In this document: positions 1 through 8,619 of the stretch, piece by piece | Layout of the letters: each line of letters starts with the position of its first letter | Numbering within the stretch: the stretch's first letter is position 1 | Origin: Jimgerdemannia flammicorona | Lineage: Eukaryota; Mucoromycota; Endogonomycetes; Endogonales; Endogonaceae | Length of the DNA: 18,550 bases | NCBI GenBank assembly: GCA_003990745.1 | Contig: RBNI01002426.1 | Coordinates: 1 to 18,550 of the forward strand | Direction of reading: 5' to 3' | Notes under the pieces: generated by a model | The model's input: the letters and a program-made list of their open reading frames with translations, nothing else | Databases searched by the model: none | Told to the model about the DNA's origin: nothing | Translations under genes and position numbers: made by a program

Positions 1-652
1 CACCTTCCCCTGTTGAAGTTGTCCTTGAGGTAATTTTCAAGCTCCTTGAATTCACAGAGGTTCCTGAGCTCCCGGTTGTGAGACTCGGCGCCGATCCTGA
101 AAAGCAAAACCGAGGGAACCTTTAGTACCTAAATCACCATCATCCCAATCCCGAGAGAATAACTAGTTTTGAGAGCTCACGTGGATATCATGAGGACATG
201 GCGAATGTTCTCGCACTCCATAGCCTCGATTAGACACTCTCCGTGGCGGACCCGGTTGCGAGTCATTTCTGGCACGAAGATGGCGTACTCGCTGTCGCGG
301 AAGGCGCGGCGAAGGCACTTGCGGTCCTCGTAGTCGATTTCCTATCCAAGACCATTTAAATTAACATCCATTCGGCTCTGACAAATATCTGTAACAAAAA
401 AAAAAGGGAAAGTATATACGCCAAAAAAAAAACACTTACAACAATCTCGGCGCCCATATCCCTCAAATCATCGCAGTTTTTCTCGCGACAGCACAGGACG
501 CGAATGCGGCACTCGCTATGGCGGTCGCGGCCGTCTCGCTCCGACTCACGGAGTAGATACGCGGCGATGCAGTGGCCGAGGTAGCTGTCGCCGCCCGTGA
601 TGGTGAGAACATGCTTAGTGGTGCTGGCAGCAGTGGTGGTGCGTGATTCCAT
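1..652 (-). CDS. NmrA-like NAD(P)-binding protein, left copy (5' three exons, partial)
   Basis: Exons in order are 652-440, 341-181 and 96-1, running off the window. Introns are 439-342 (98 bp, GTAAGT...GATAG, phase 0) and 180-97 (84 bp, GTGAGC...TTTCAG with a TACTAA branch site, phase 2). About 156 residues are visible. They show the N-terminal Rossmann fold of the NmrA-like/atypical short-chain dehydrogenase family: first strand and glycine loop HVLTITGGDSYLG (the middle glycine of GxxGxxG is Ser), second strand RIRVLCCRE whose basic residue suggests NADP(H), then GAEIVEIDYED, and NIRHVLMISTIGAESHNREL. Family members are usually redox sensors or small-molecule reductases; substrate and role cannot be told here. 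The start is the only ATG in the conserved leader (AAAAAATGG). It differs from the right copy by lacking 13 N-terminal residues and by five substitutions. The C-terminal part lies outside the window. It reads leftwards, divergent from its twin. Confidence 0.87.
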
Positions 653-760
653 TTTTTAGAGAGGGTGGGTTGGTTTTTTTTTGGGAGGAGGGAAGTGTGT
701 TTGATTTGCTTGGTTGCTGTGTTGTGTGAAGATATGGTGGAAGTGCGTTGGAATGGGGGT

Positions 761-767
761 TTTTATA
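761..767 (-). promoter_or_regulatory. TATA box of left NmrA-like gene
   Basis: TATAAAA read on the minus strand, followed by a C run, about 110 bp upstream of the start codon. The same motif sits at the matching place in the right arm (17749-17755), which supports it. Confidence 0.55.
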
Positions 768-1047
768 TGATGCTGGGTCAAAATGTCGCTTTGTGCTCGG
801 ATGATCAGGACTGCATGCATGGCTACATATGAACGGTGGTGCAGTGGCGCAACGGCGTCATTTGTTGCATTCCCTTTTTTTTCACACGCTCGCCCATACA
901 TTTGATATATAGTTGGTCTCTATCTGGTTTCCAAGAAATAATTGTGTTTGTGAACTAACTTGTGATTCCTTTTTGTCAACTATATTTGCACCAACATTTT
1001 GCGCGTATATTTGCTGCAAAGTTCGCTGAAACTACATGCATTGGCAA

Positions 1048-1078
1048 GTCAATACAATTGACATATTTGTATATGTCA
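1048..1078. promoter_or_regulatory. Two adjoining inverted repeats in left upstream region
   Basis: GTCAAT-aca-ATTGAC at 1048-1062 (6-bp arms) overlaps TGACATAT-ttgt-ATATGTCA at 1059-1078 (8-bp arms). Both are perfect and both recur in the right arm at 17451-17481. They could be dimeric regulator sites or fold-back structures; no binding factor can be named. Confidence 0.35.
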
Positions 1079-2201
1079 TGCTTCCCTTCTTTTTTGTAAT
1101 AATTCACAATTCAACTTGCTAGTCCATAAATGATCTTGTTGTAATGCTGCACATTTCACCATATTCTGATTAATTATACATATTGTGATATACCAATGTG
1201 GTGTAACCCAAAGATAGGAGCAACAACACCAAGTCCTGTAACTATCAAATTCAACCTGTAATAATACTTATTTCAACACCTCTTATATTCTTGAATAACT
1301 TGGGCAATAAGATATTACTTAGGGACTTGGTCACAAACTGTTTTTTCAATCTCAAGTAGATCAATGTGGTCACAAACCTTATTGATCATCCTGAGCAATT
1401 TCATATATATTTTCTTATACTCTCTTTGTTGAAAGTTCTTAGTAAAGCATCAGATCAGATAATATAATCTAGCTATAATTATATAAAGGGATAAGTATAT
1501 GCTGAGTAAGTATATACTAGTAAATATAAATTTATGAACTTGAAAATATACTCACAAATATACAAATAACAGTAACTATATAATGGTTAATATATTCATC
1601 TTTTTGAAACATATTCACAAACTAAGGTTTCTATTTGAAGAATATGAAATAGAGTGATTGCTTTATATAGTTGCTATAGAATAGCTTACTGAGCTCACCC
1701 TTGTTATTCTTTAGATAAATGAAATTATTCCAGACTTACAAATGTTATACTACTTGTTGGCAAGTATGAGTAAGATCTTTTGAAGCTAAAGATCTTGACT
1801 GGTCTATATCAGAGAAGATTTGATTGAACTTTTTGTCAAAGACTTTGTGAATGTGGGAATAGCAGACTATAATTTGATAGTATAGCTATTTTTTTAATAA
1901 AAATGAAAATGGTTGAGTTTGTAAACTACCAAATAAATATATAAACAGAATATAAATGAAACACTCATCATAGTATAAATTGAACCATTACTGTCTTTGA
2001 TCTTTAAGCCCATGTCCTTTAAAATTTTTACAATAATATCTATTTTCAGATTACTATTGCACTTTGGAAAAAGATCTTCAAAAAAAAAATGTTAAAGAAG
2101 TTTGTCTACTGTAAGCTTCCAGATCACTTCATTAATCTTATATTTCTGACAGAGGTTACTGATGTCTATAGATCTGCTAAATTATGATACAAATTTCATC
2201 T

Positions 2202-2275
2202 GAAAGTACCTTATTATCTGGAAGTATCTTATTATCTAAAAGCATATCACTATATAGAAACATCTCATTATTCTG
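2202..2275. repeat. Degenerate 18-19 bp minisatellite, four units
   Basis: Four consecutive units begin at 2202, 2221, 2239 and 2257 and read approximately gaaagtaccttattatctg, gaagtatcttattatcta, aaagcatatcactatata and gaaacatctcattattctg. The differences are mainly transitions. Confidence 0.6.
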
Positions 2276-2473
2276 AATTATAAGCTTGGATCATTCACTA
2301 TCTCTATCTTATTTATCACTCCTGTCTTATTCACCAACTCTGCTTTGTTTTTATTCAATTTGTTTACTCTTATTCTGTTTATCTTGATCTTACATAGTCT
2401 ATTACTATTTGACTGTCCTCTTATTAAAGTTGGAAGCTACAAACTTACTAGTATTGACCTTGTTCAGACATAA

Positions 2474-2600
2474 TGTAGTCTGCTTCTTAGTTTTACATAC
2501 CTTTGTAGTCTAGTGCAGCCTTTCCATGGTCTGCTCTTTGGTTTTATATATCTTTATAGTCTGTAGTCTGTCTATGGTCTACTGCTTCTTAGTTTTATGA
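2474..2600. repeat. Degenerate tandem repeat of about 50 bp, three units
   Basis: Units start near 2474 (tgtagtctgcttcttagttt), 2525 (catggtctgctctttggttt) and 2573 (tatggtctactgcttctta), each followed in the first two by a related tail ending in tagtct. Spacing is 51 and 48 bp. Confidence 0.5.
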
Positions 2601-3888
2601 AACTGACATAATTTATTCATAACTTAATACATATTGTTCACAGCTTGATACTTATTATTTATACTAAAGTACATTTTTTTCATCTTAGAATGTGATCTGT
2701 TATCTTTAAGCATAAAGAAATTATAGTAGAGAGAGTAAGAAAAGATACAATTCTTCTAGATAAAGACCTCTTTTTATATCTGTAATGTTTATAATAGACA
2801 TACAAACATATGCAGATATTGTCAGAAAGTCTAATAAGTAAATATAAAGCTTGCTTACTTATATTTAGTTAATATGACAATATAATAAGTTTAGTTAATA
2901 TATATGATAAAGTATAAGTATATTAAACAAGTATATATTAAGTAAGCATACTAAGTAAGTATTAAGTAAGGGCAAAAGTATAAAGCCAATCAGATAAAGA
3001 ATTCCATTTTAGGATAGCATATTTTGTAATTGTGAACTTACTGTTAAAATTTATATTATTCTTCAAATTCTTCTCTACTTTAAACCTAATATCAATATAA
3101 AGCTTTTTTACTCATATTATAACCTAAAGTACAAATCTGCCTCAGGATTAACTCAATATATTATCTGCAAGATATATAATGTACTTATACAATATCAGAA
3201 TGATAAGTTTATTTTAAAATTTTTCAGTTCATCAAGATTTTAGTAACTTTAATATTACACTACTATTGTCTATGAATTTATCTATAGTTCATGAGTTAAT
3301 CTTGAATTTTATATATATTTCAAGTTTAAGTAATCTATGTAAATGAACTTGGAAGATTTCAGATAATTATACTAAGTATATTATAATGTGCCAGCTCAAT
3401 GGAGGCAAATTACAAGGTTGGGAGTTGGTGTAGTTTGGCTTGAGCCCCCAGTTACTTTATCAAAAAGCAACAAAATGTTCTAAGATTTCCTGAGGTCCTT
3501 GGTGTTTAGTCAAAGCTAGATATCTGTGAGTGATTTCCTTATTGGGATGGTTCTCTGGGTGTAGTGGTGATTTGTATGTCTTTTCCTTCTTGGGTTAACT
3601 GGGAATGGCAGAATTTGTGTGTAGCGTAAATGGTTTCCTTCCTAAGTGACAGCAGTCTCCAAAAGTATATGATTTCTGGTGTGACGATCTCTTGTGTAGC
3701 GCAACGATCTTTGTGTAGCATGGGTTTCTTATGTGTAACGATCTGGCAATTTGGTGAATAACTCGATTTGGCATGGATTTTCCAAAAGTGGCAGTTTGGG
3801 AATAGAAGATGGCATGGATTCTTCTTACTGGGAATTATACTAGCATGGTTTCTTCTGTACCGGGCTCCTGGGAACAATGAATAACTCG

Positions 3889-4054
3889 GATGGTGTGGAT
3901 TCTTCCTGAATTGGTGGGTTTTTCGGAGAATATGATGGTGTGGATTCTTTCTGAATTGGCGGCTTTCAACTGGGAATATGGCAGATAACTTGAAAATGGT
4001 GAATGATGCAGATAACTCAGATAACTTGGATGGCACAGATTCTTCCTGAATTGG
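3889..4054. repeat. Internal 26-bp repeats inside the LTR
   Basis: The word gatggtgtggattcttcctg plus aattgg occurs three times with small changes, at 3889-3914, 3934-3959 and 4029-4054. The set is also present, more degenerate, in the right LTR (about 12857-13022). A second pair, aaatcttcaggcttatctgg plus caag, is at 4213-4236 and 4317-4340. Confidence 0.6.
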
Positions 4055-4600
4055 CTTCAACTGGGAATACTACTCAGATTCTTGGCAAGTTATGTCAAAG
4101 ACTAGCTTTGTTTGCACAGAGTTATGTTGTAGACTGGCTCTACTGTGAAGTTGCATTAGAAACTGGCTTGTGGCAAGAAAGGCGGGCTCTCTGGGAATGT
4201 GGCGGAAGGGCAAAAATCTTCAGGCTTATCTGGCAAGTGAACCAATAATGCAGCTTATTCCTTAAGTGGTAGGTTTCTCAAAAGGCAGTGAAGTTCTTTA
4301 CTCGAACTTAGGTGGCAAATCTTCAGGCTTATCTGGCAAGCAAACCAAAAACAGACTCGTTCTTTGTATCAGAAAGTAGACTAGAGTGGAAAAGGGGACC
4401 AATGCTCACAATCTCCTAACAGTGGCTGTAGAGTTCTTCTCGAAGTGTGGTAGGCAGACTTGTCTTTTGCTTTTGGATTCAATTTCGGATTGAGGTTTAT
4501 TCACTCTTGTCTCTGGAGTAATTTATACATTGTAGTTACTATCTGGTTACTATCTGACTAACTATAGATTTGCTATCTATAGTATATTTGGGCAGATGGT

Positions 4601-4646
4601 CACTGTTCAGTGAACAGCCACTGTCCAGAGGACAGCCACTGTTCAC
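4601..4646. repeat. 18-bp tandem palindromic repeats in LTR U3
   Basis: Two and a half units: cactgttcagtgaacagc, cactgtccagaggacagc and cactgttcac. The first contains TGTTCA-g-TGAACA, the second TGTCC-aga-GGACA, so each unit is itself an inverted repeat. The matching block in the other LTR is 13570-13615. It lies just before the first TATA-like motif in the element's reading direction, as an enhancer would. Confidence 0.55.
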
Positions 4647-4816
4647 ATTATTCTCTTCTTTAGCTATCTGGTTATTTATACATTTTTCCACAGCAATGGT
4701 TGCTAGTTACTATGCTATGCTAATATTCATGTCACCTGCTTGGTTTTTGGGATTAGTACATTTTATAGTTTGTCACATCAGCTCCTACTGAAGAGTAGTC
4801 TGTCCCAGACTATTCT

Positions 4817-5323
4817 TCAGTCATCATCCCAATAAGCATAAGCACCCTCTGTATCTATATCTGTTCCATCATCTTCATTGTCTGTACCGGGATCACTCCA
4901 TTCTAGCTCTGGATCTTCTTTTTGTTCTTTGGGAAACAGGAAGTCTACTTGTTGGAGAATACTCTGGAAGGTGGTCTCATTCATCTGATGGATATCATTG
5001 AGGTAGAAGTGGGACTGCACCAGGGCTCCAACATTTCATTTGTATAGGGTGTAGATTTGTTTGGCAGTTCTTGCTTCTCAGTAGCTTATTCCAGCTGGTC
5101 CTCCAATATATGGCTGTTCTTCAAGCAATTGTCCAATGTTGTAGAAGGCCTGTAGATGGTGGATCTGTAGCAATCTTTGAGCAATGGCAAGGTTCTCTTG
5201 ATGCTTCTGGATCAATTGTATTGGAGTTCCTTCAAGTTGGCAGAACTGGGGTAAGGGAACTGGTAGGGCCTGGAAGGAGCTGAGGACCAATGTCTGGAGG
5301 TGCTGATCAATCCTTTGGCTCAT
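4817..5323 (-). pseudogene. Extra ORF after integrase with acidic tail, unknown function
   Basis: Starts at ATG 5323-5321 (MSQRIDQHLQTL...), which overlaps the integrase stop as ATGA, and ends with a TGA at 4819-4817. It has 168 codons and only two in-frame stops, both TGA, where CGA would fit. The N-terminal two thirds are helix-prone and Gln/Leu-rich (IQKHQENLAIAQRLLQIHHL), the middle reads NDIHQMNETTFQSILQQVDF, and the end is strongly acidic (about 40 residues rich in Asp and Glu, ending DDD). There is no signal peptide or membrane segment, so it is not an env-like protein. It could be a reinitiated third protein, or a C-terminal extension of the polyprotein brought out of frame by decay. 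I do not recognise it. Confidence 0.55.
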
Positions 5324-6330
5324 GGTGCAGAAGGAAGATATGGTTTGAGGCAATTGATGTATACTGGTGTTCTCAGGGTTTGTCCATCTATGCTTCTTAA
5401 ATAGATACTAGTTCCTCTGATGTTGTGTACAAGATACGGTCCTTTCCATTTGAGTTCCAGTTTGGTGGCAAAATTACTTTCAATCATACTTCTCCAAACT
5501 AGTACTTGATCTCCAATCTTGATCTCCTGATCCTTCTATTTTTGGTTATAATACTTCTTTTATCTTTCTTGGGCTTTGATAATCTATCCTTGGACTTGAT
5601 TACATAACTGTTCTGCCTTCTTGAGGAGGTCTCCAAGATTCTCATAGTTAGCAGTTCTGGTTTTCTTGGCAAATATCATTTTGAATGGCTTTTGTTTGGT
5701 GGAGGTGGCAGGGGTATTCCGAATTTCCCATAGAATCTCAGGTAAGCAGAGGTCCCAATTAGTAGGATTGACTTGGGTAAGTCCTTTCTTGATGGTCTGG
5801 TTCATTCTCTCTGTCATGCCATTGGTCTGGGGGTAGTATGATGTGGTCCTTTTGAGGTGGATCTTGTGAATTCGGGCATAACTTGTGATTATGTTATTGA
5901 TGAATTCTATGCCTCAGTCAGAGATGAGTTCTTCTGGGGGTCTATATCTGAGTGTGAGTCTATGGAGGAGGCCTACAATAGTTAAGATATCTGCGATTTC
6001 CATTGGGAAAGCCTCAGGCCACTTGGTCAGGTGTTCTACAAATACAAGAATATATTTGTTTCTTCTTGGTGTAACTGGTAGAGGTCCAATTATATCTACT
6101 CCCCATCTCTGAAAGATGTGAGTGGGTGGGGGAATCGGTTGCAAAGGGGCTTGATAGTTCTTCTTTCCTTGGTACTTCTGGCAAGTGTCACATTTCTGGA
6201 TGATGTCTTGGACTTAAGTTCTGAGGTGAGACCAATGTTGATACAGTTTTTAAATCTTGTCTTCTGTGCTTGTCTGTTCTTGATGGGCTTTCTGATGTTC
6301 TTTTTGAATGAGATCTTCTTGTGCCTTGAT
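5320..6330 (-). pseudogene. int: Integrase of the Gypsy element
   Basis: Zinc-binding HHCC part: H-x3-H at 6297-6283 and C-x2-C at 6192-6181, with two stops between. Catalytic core: Asp in GVDIIGPLP at 6096-6094, Asp in ELISD at 5919-5917, and Glu in MTERMNQ at 5811-5809, with exactly 35 codons between the second Asp and the Glu. The codon after the second Asp is TGA where this family nearly always has Arg. The C-terminal part carries a GPY/F module (KWKGPYLV near 5460-5435). The frame ends at a TGA at 5322-5320. It inserts the DNA copy into the host genome. I see no chromodomain. Confidence 0.92.
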
Positions 6331-6383
6331 GGTCTGAGGAGCTTCCTTTAGGGTATAGTTTCTTGGGACACCCTTCTTCTGAT

Positions 6384-6845
6384 TTATTGGGGCTGGTGGA
6401 AAAGTACATCAACATTGTTGTGAGCTTTCCCTGCTTTGTGAATGATGGTGATTTTGTAATCCTGAAGGATTAGGATCCAGCAGGCTAGGATTCCCATGGG
6501 TTCCTTGCAGTTGAATAACCATTTGAGGGCTGTATGGTCTGTGATCAGGGTGAACCTTTTTCTAATGAAGTAATGCTTGAATAGGGTGACCACCCATATG
6601 ACTGCAAGGCATTCCAGTTTGGTGCTACCATAGTTCATCTGCTGCTAATTGGTAGCTCTGCTTGTATAAGCTATCATATGGTACTGTTGATCAGGTCCTT
6701 CCTGGGCTAGAACTGCTCCAAGGCCATCTTTAGAGGCATCTGTATACAAGATGAATGGCTTTTGTAGATTGGGGTGCACAAGGATTGGTACTGTAGTCAT
6801 GTGATTTTTGAGTTCCTTGAGGCTTTTCCTTGTGATTCTGTCCAT
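6384..6845 (-). pseudogene. pol: RNase H domain of the Gypsy element
   Basis: Reads ILYTDASKDGLGAVLAQ with its catalytic Asp at 6740-6738, then YGSTKLECLAVIWVV with the catalytic Glu, TLITDHTALKWLF, and GKAHNNVDVL near the end, the last being the degraded equivalent of the conserved N-x-AD motif. It degrades RNA in the RNA:DNA hybrid. One TAG near 6644 interrupts it, and a frameshift near 6340 separates it from integrase. Confidence 0.88.
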
Positions 6846-6849
6846 TTGA

Positions 6850-7815
6850 ATGGCACTCCTTTCTTAAGAAGGATCTGGATTGGGGCAGCGATTTGAGCAA
6901 AGTTCTTGATAACCTTCTGTAATAGGATACTAGCATCAGAAATGATAGTGTCTCCTTTGGAGTCTTAGGTACTGGCCAATTGTTGATCTTCTCGGTTTTC
7001 TTTGGGTCTGTATGGGTTTTTTCTTTTGAGACTATAAATCTAAGGAATTCAAGTTTCTGTTTCCCAAATTAGCATTTCTTTGTATTTAGTCTCAAGTGGT
7101 TTTTGCAGGTGAGCTTGAAGAATTCCTCTAGGTGGTGCAGGTGTTCTTCGAAATTTGCTAAATAGATGTTGGAATCATCCATGTATACAATCAGGCAGTG
7201 GTGAATCAAAGTGGCATAGACTGAATTCATCATCCTCTGGAAGGTGGGGGGTGCATTGCAAAGTCCAAAGGGCATTCGGAGGTACTCAAACAGTTTTCCT
7301 AGAGCAAAGAAGGCTGTCTTTTGAATGTCCTTGGGGTCCATGAGGATCTCATGGAATCCTGTGAAGAGGTCCATACTGCTGAAGTATCTGGAATCTTGTA
7401 ATTGATCCAAAAGGTCATCGATTCTGGGCAAAGGATAGGCATCCTTTTCAGTGACTAAATTGAGTTTTCTGTAATTCACACAGAGTCTCCATCCTCTTTT
7501 CTTTGATACAATAAGTATAGGACTGGCTGAGGGGCTGGTAGAAGGTCAGATAACTCCATTGTCTAAGAGTTCTTGAATACGCTCCATTTCGAATGTTTTC
7601 AAGTGATGGGGTATTCTATAGGATTTCTGCCAGATGGGTGTTGCATTTCCTGTATTTATGCTGTGGTGGTATGATGGATTGTATGGCAGGTTGCCATAAT
7701 CGGTGGTGAAGATATCTTGATATTTGTTGAGTAATTCTACTAGTTGTTGCTGTTGTTGAGGTGTCAATTCTTCTCCAATATTGGTGGAAGGCTTCACTGT
7801 CTCCTGGGTTGCAGA
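6850..7815 (-). pseudogene. pol: Reverse transcriptase of the Gypsy element
   Basis: The domain starts with ELTPQQQQQLVELLNKYQDI (near 7770), then VNYRKLN (from about 7479), DAYPLPRIDDLL, SSMDLFTGFHEI with the first catalytic Asp at 7371-7369, MPFGLCNAPPTFQ, and the YMDD box at 7185-7174. The region ends with SYYRRLS and the frame-shifted KNFAQIAAPIQILLKKGV, which is the usual RT/RNase H link. It copies element RNA into DNA inside the particle. Damage: a frameshift near 7815 separates it from the dUTPase frame, stops occur at 7548-7546 (TGA where Arg is usual) and near 7066-7068, and further frameshifts occur near 6908 and 6842. Confidence 0.93.
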
Positions 7816-8203
7816 GGGGCCTTTCCTTTCTTCTGGGACCTTTTGCCATTTCCCAATAGGTTTAGTTCATAAACTTCCCTATGAGTTCGGTTGAGAAAAG
7901 GCACCAGATATCCTATGATATTCCTTTCGGCAAGATGATGGTCTCCCAACTTTGGTTGGTTCCTCAGGAGTGTACTGGATTCATCTTGTCAGGGAATGTA
8001 TGTCCCTCTATGTCCAGGTGTGGGATATCTTCCTTGGATTCAAAGAAGAGGTTTCTGGGGTCAGGTGGTGCAAAGATTTCGAAGGTAGTTTGTTCTCCAG
8101 ACTCCAGGATGAGATTCTTGTGCAGTCTGACTGGTTGCTGGTACACTTGCTGGGGGACATTCCTCTTGAGGTAGTTGACTTGAAGGAGATGTACCTCCTT
8201 TCT

Positions 8204-8610
8204 ATCTGAACTTCCAAATCCCTTCGCTTGTCTTATTCCTTCAGTTAGTTCAGAGACTTCCTGTAACTGTGGGGTTTTGACCTTCATGAAGACTGCTTGG
8301 GCAATCTTCTATCCTCTAATAATTTGGTACCATTCTGCACTGCTGTTGTATAGGATAACCTTGATTTCGCCTGTATATCCAGGGTCAATGGTTCCTCCTT
8401 CTACAGTTATCTCTTGTCTGGTAAGTCCAGACCTTGAGGTCAGTTGAATATAAGCTCCTTGGGGTGGCTGTATAGCTAATCCAGTTCTGACCATGAAGGT
8501 TTTTCCAGGTTTGATAGATTTTTCCTCCAGGCTGTGAAGATCATATCCCACATCTCCTGGGTGGACTTTGGTCAGGGGTTTGGCCTTTGGGTGCAGCAGG
8601 GTATACTGGG
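8204..8610 (-). pseudogene. dut: dUTPase domain of the Gypsy polyprotein
   Basis: A trimeric-type dUTP diphosphatase, which hydrolyses dUTP to dUMP and keeps uracil out of newly made DNA. All five family motifs can be found in order: GDVGYDLHS (around 8557-8531), TSRSGL (8440-8423), GGTIDPGYTGEI with the catalytic Asp at 8386-8384 and the nearby Tyr, KIAQA just after 8308, and RQAKGFGSSD (8233-8204; the usual last Gly is Asp). One stop, a TAG at 8311-8309, splits the domain before motif 4. The length of roughly 130 residues fits the family. It lies between protease and RT in the same frame as the Cys/His segment, so it was part of the polyprotein. No dUTPase is expected in a standard Gypsy pol. 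Confidence 0.9.
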
Positions 8611-8619
8611 TAATATCCT

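Larger units (their letters stand above)
1..1329 (+). repeat. Left arm of large inverted duplication
   Basis: This segment matches the reverse complement of 17200-18550 from the first window base to about 1329. Exon 3 and intron 2 are identical in the two arms by eye; exons 1 and 2 differ at a handful of bases; intron 1 differs mainly in its T tracts; the upstream region carries several small indels. Homology stops abruptly at GACTTG (left about 1324-1329). Because both arms reach the window edges in register, the real arms are longer than seen. The arms are separated by about 15.9 kb of transposon-derived DNA. Confidence 0.93.
653..1329 (-). promoter_or_regulatory. Upstream/promoter region of left NmrA-like gene
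   Basis: No coding sequence is seen. A TATA box (TATAAAA on the minus strand) lies at 767-761, about 110 bp before the ATG. It is followed by an A/C-rich leader containing CT-rich stretches. Further out are sequences kept in both arms, including the gcatgcatgg block near 813-822, the GCGCAACGGCGTCA block near 847-860 and two inverted repeats at 1048-1078. Conservation of these blocks between the arms may reflect function or simply recent duplication. Confidence 0.6.
1330..3386. other. AT-rich desert, no intact gene
   Basis: About 2 kb of strongly AT-rich DNA with almost no CpG and stops in every frame. I see no coding relic I could name. It holds two degenerate tandem repeats (2202-2275 and 2474-2600) and many variants of short words such as taagtatat and aagtaaata near 1490-1515 and 2838-2968. 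This is the texture expected of heavily mutated old repeats. Confidence 0.6.
3387..4777 (-). repeat. 3' LTR of the Gypsy element (1391 bp)
   Basis: Bounded on the plus strand by TGTGCC...GTCACA, giving TGTG/CACA ends. It aligns along its whole length with 12345-13746. Read on the minus strand it contains a TATA-like TATAAATAA around 4680-4672, a second TATAAAT around 4528-4522, and AATAAA at 4501-4496. An 11-bp deletion relative to the other LTR lies near 3508-3509. The purine tract expected just inside (minus strand, from 4790 to 4778) is weak (AGTAGGAGCTGA). Confidence 0.92.

Noticed and set aside
356..439. Extension of the NmrA-like first exon through intron 1
   Set aside because: The read-through is hydrophobic junk from T tracts and ends in a stop; splicing to 341 restores the family's sequence.
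1795..1880. Possible coding relic in the left desert
   Set aside because: Short readable stretches appear in two frames with several stops each and no recognisable motif.
3377..3386. Target-site duplication around the Gypsy element
   Set aside because: The flanks (tataa and atata) are not identical and both lie in AT repeats, so no duplication can be claimed.
3539..4060. 173-codon open frame on the minus strand inside the left LTR
   Set aside because: It is built from the LTR's own internal repeats, has no recognisable domain, and is broken in the other LTR. A chance opening is more likely than a gene.
4778..4790. Polypurine tract
   Set aside because: Only a short, interrupted purine stretch is present; it cannot be supported on its own.
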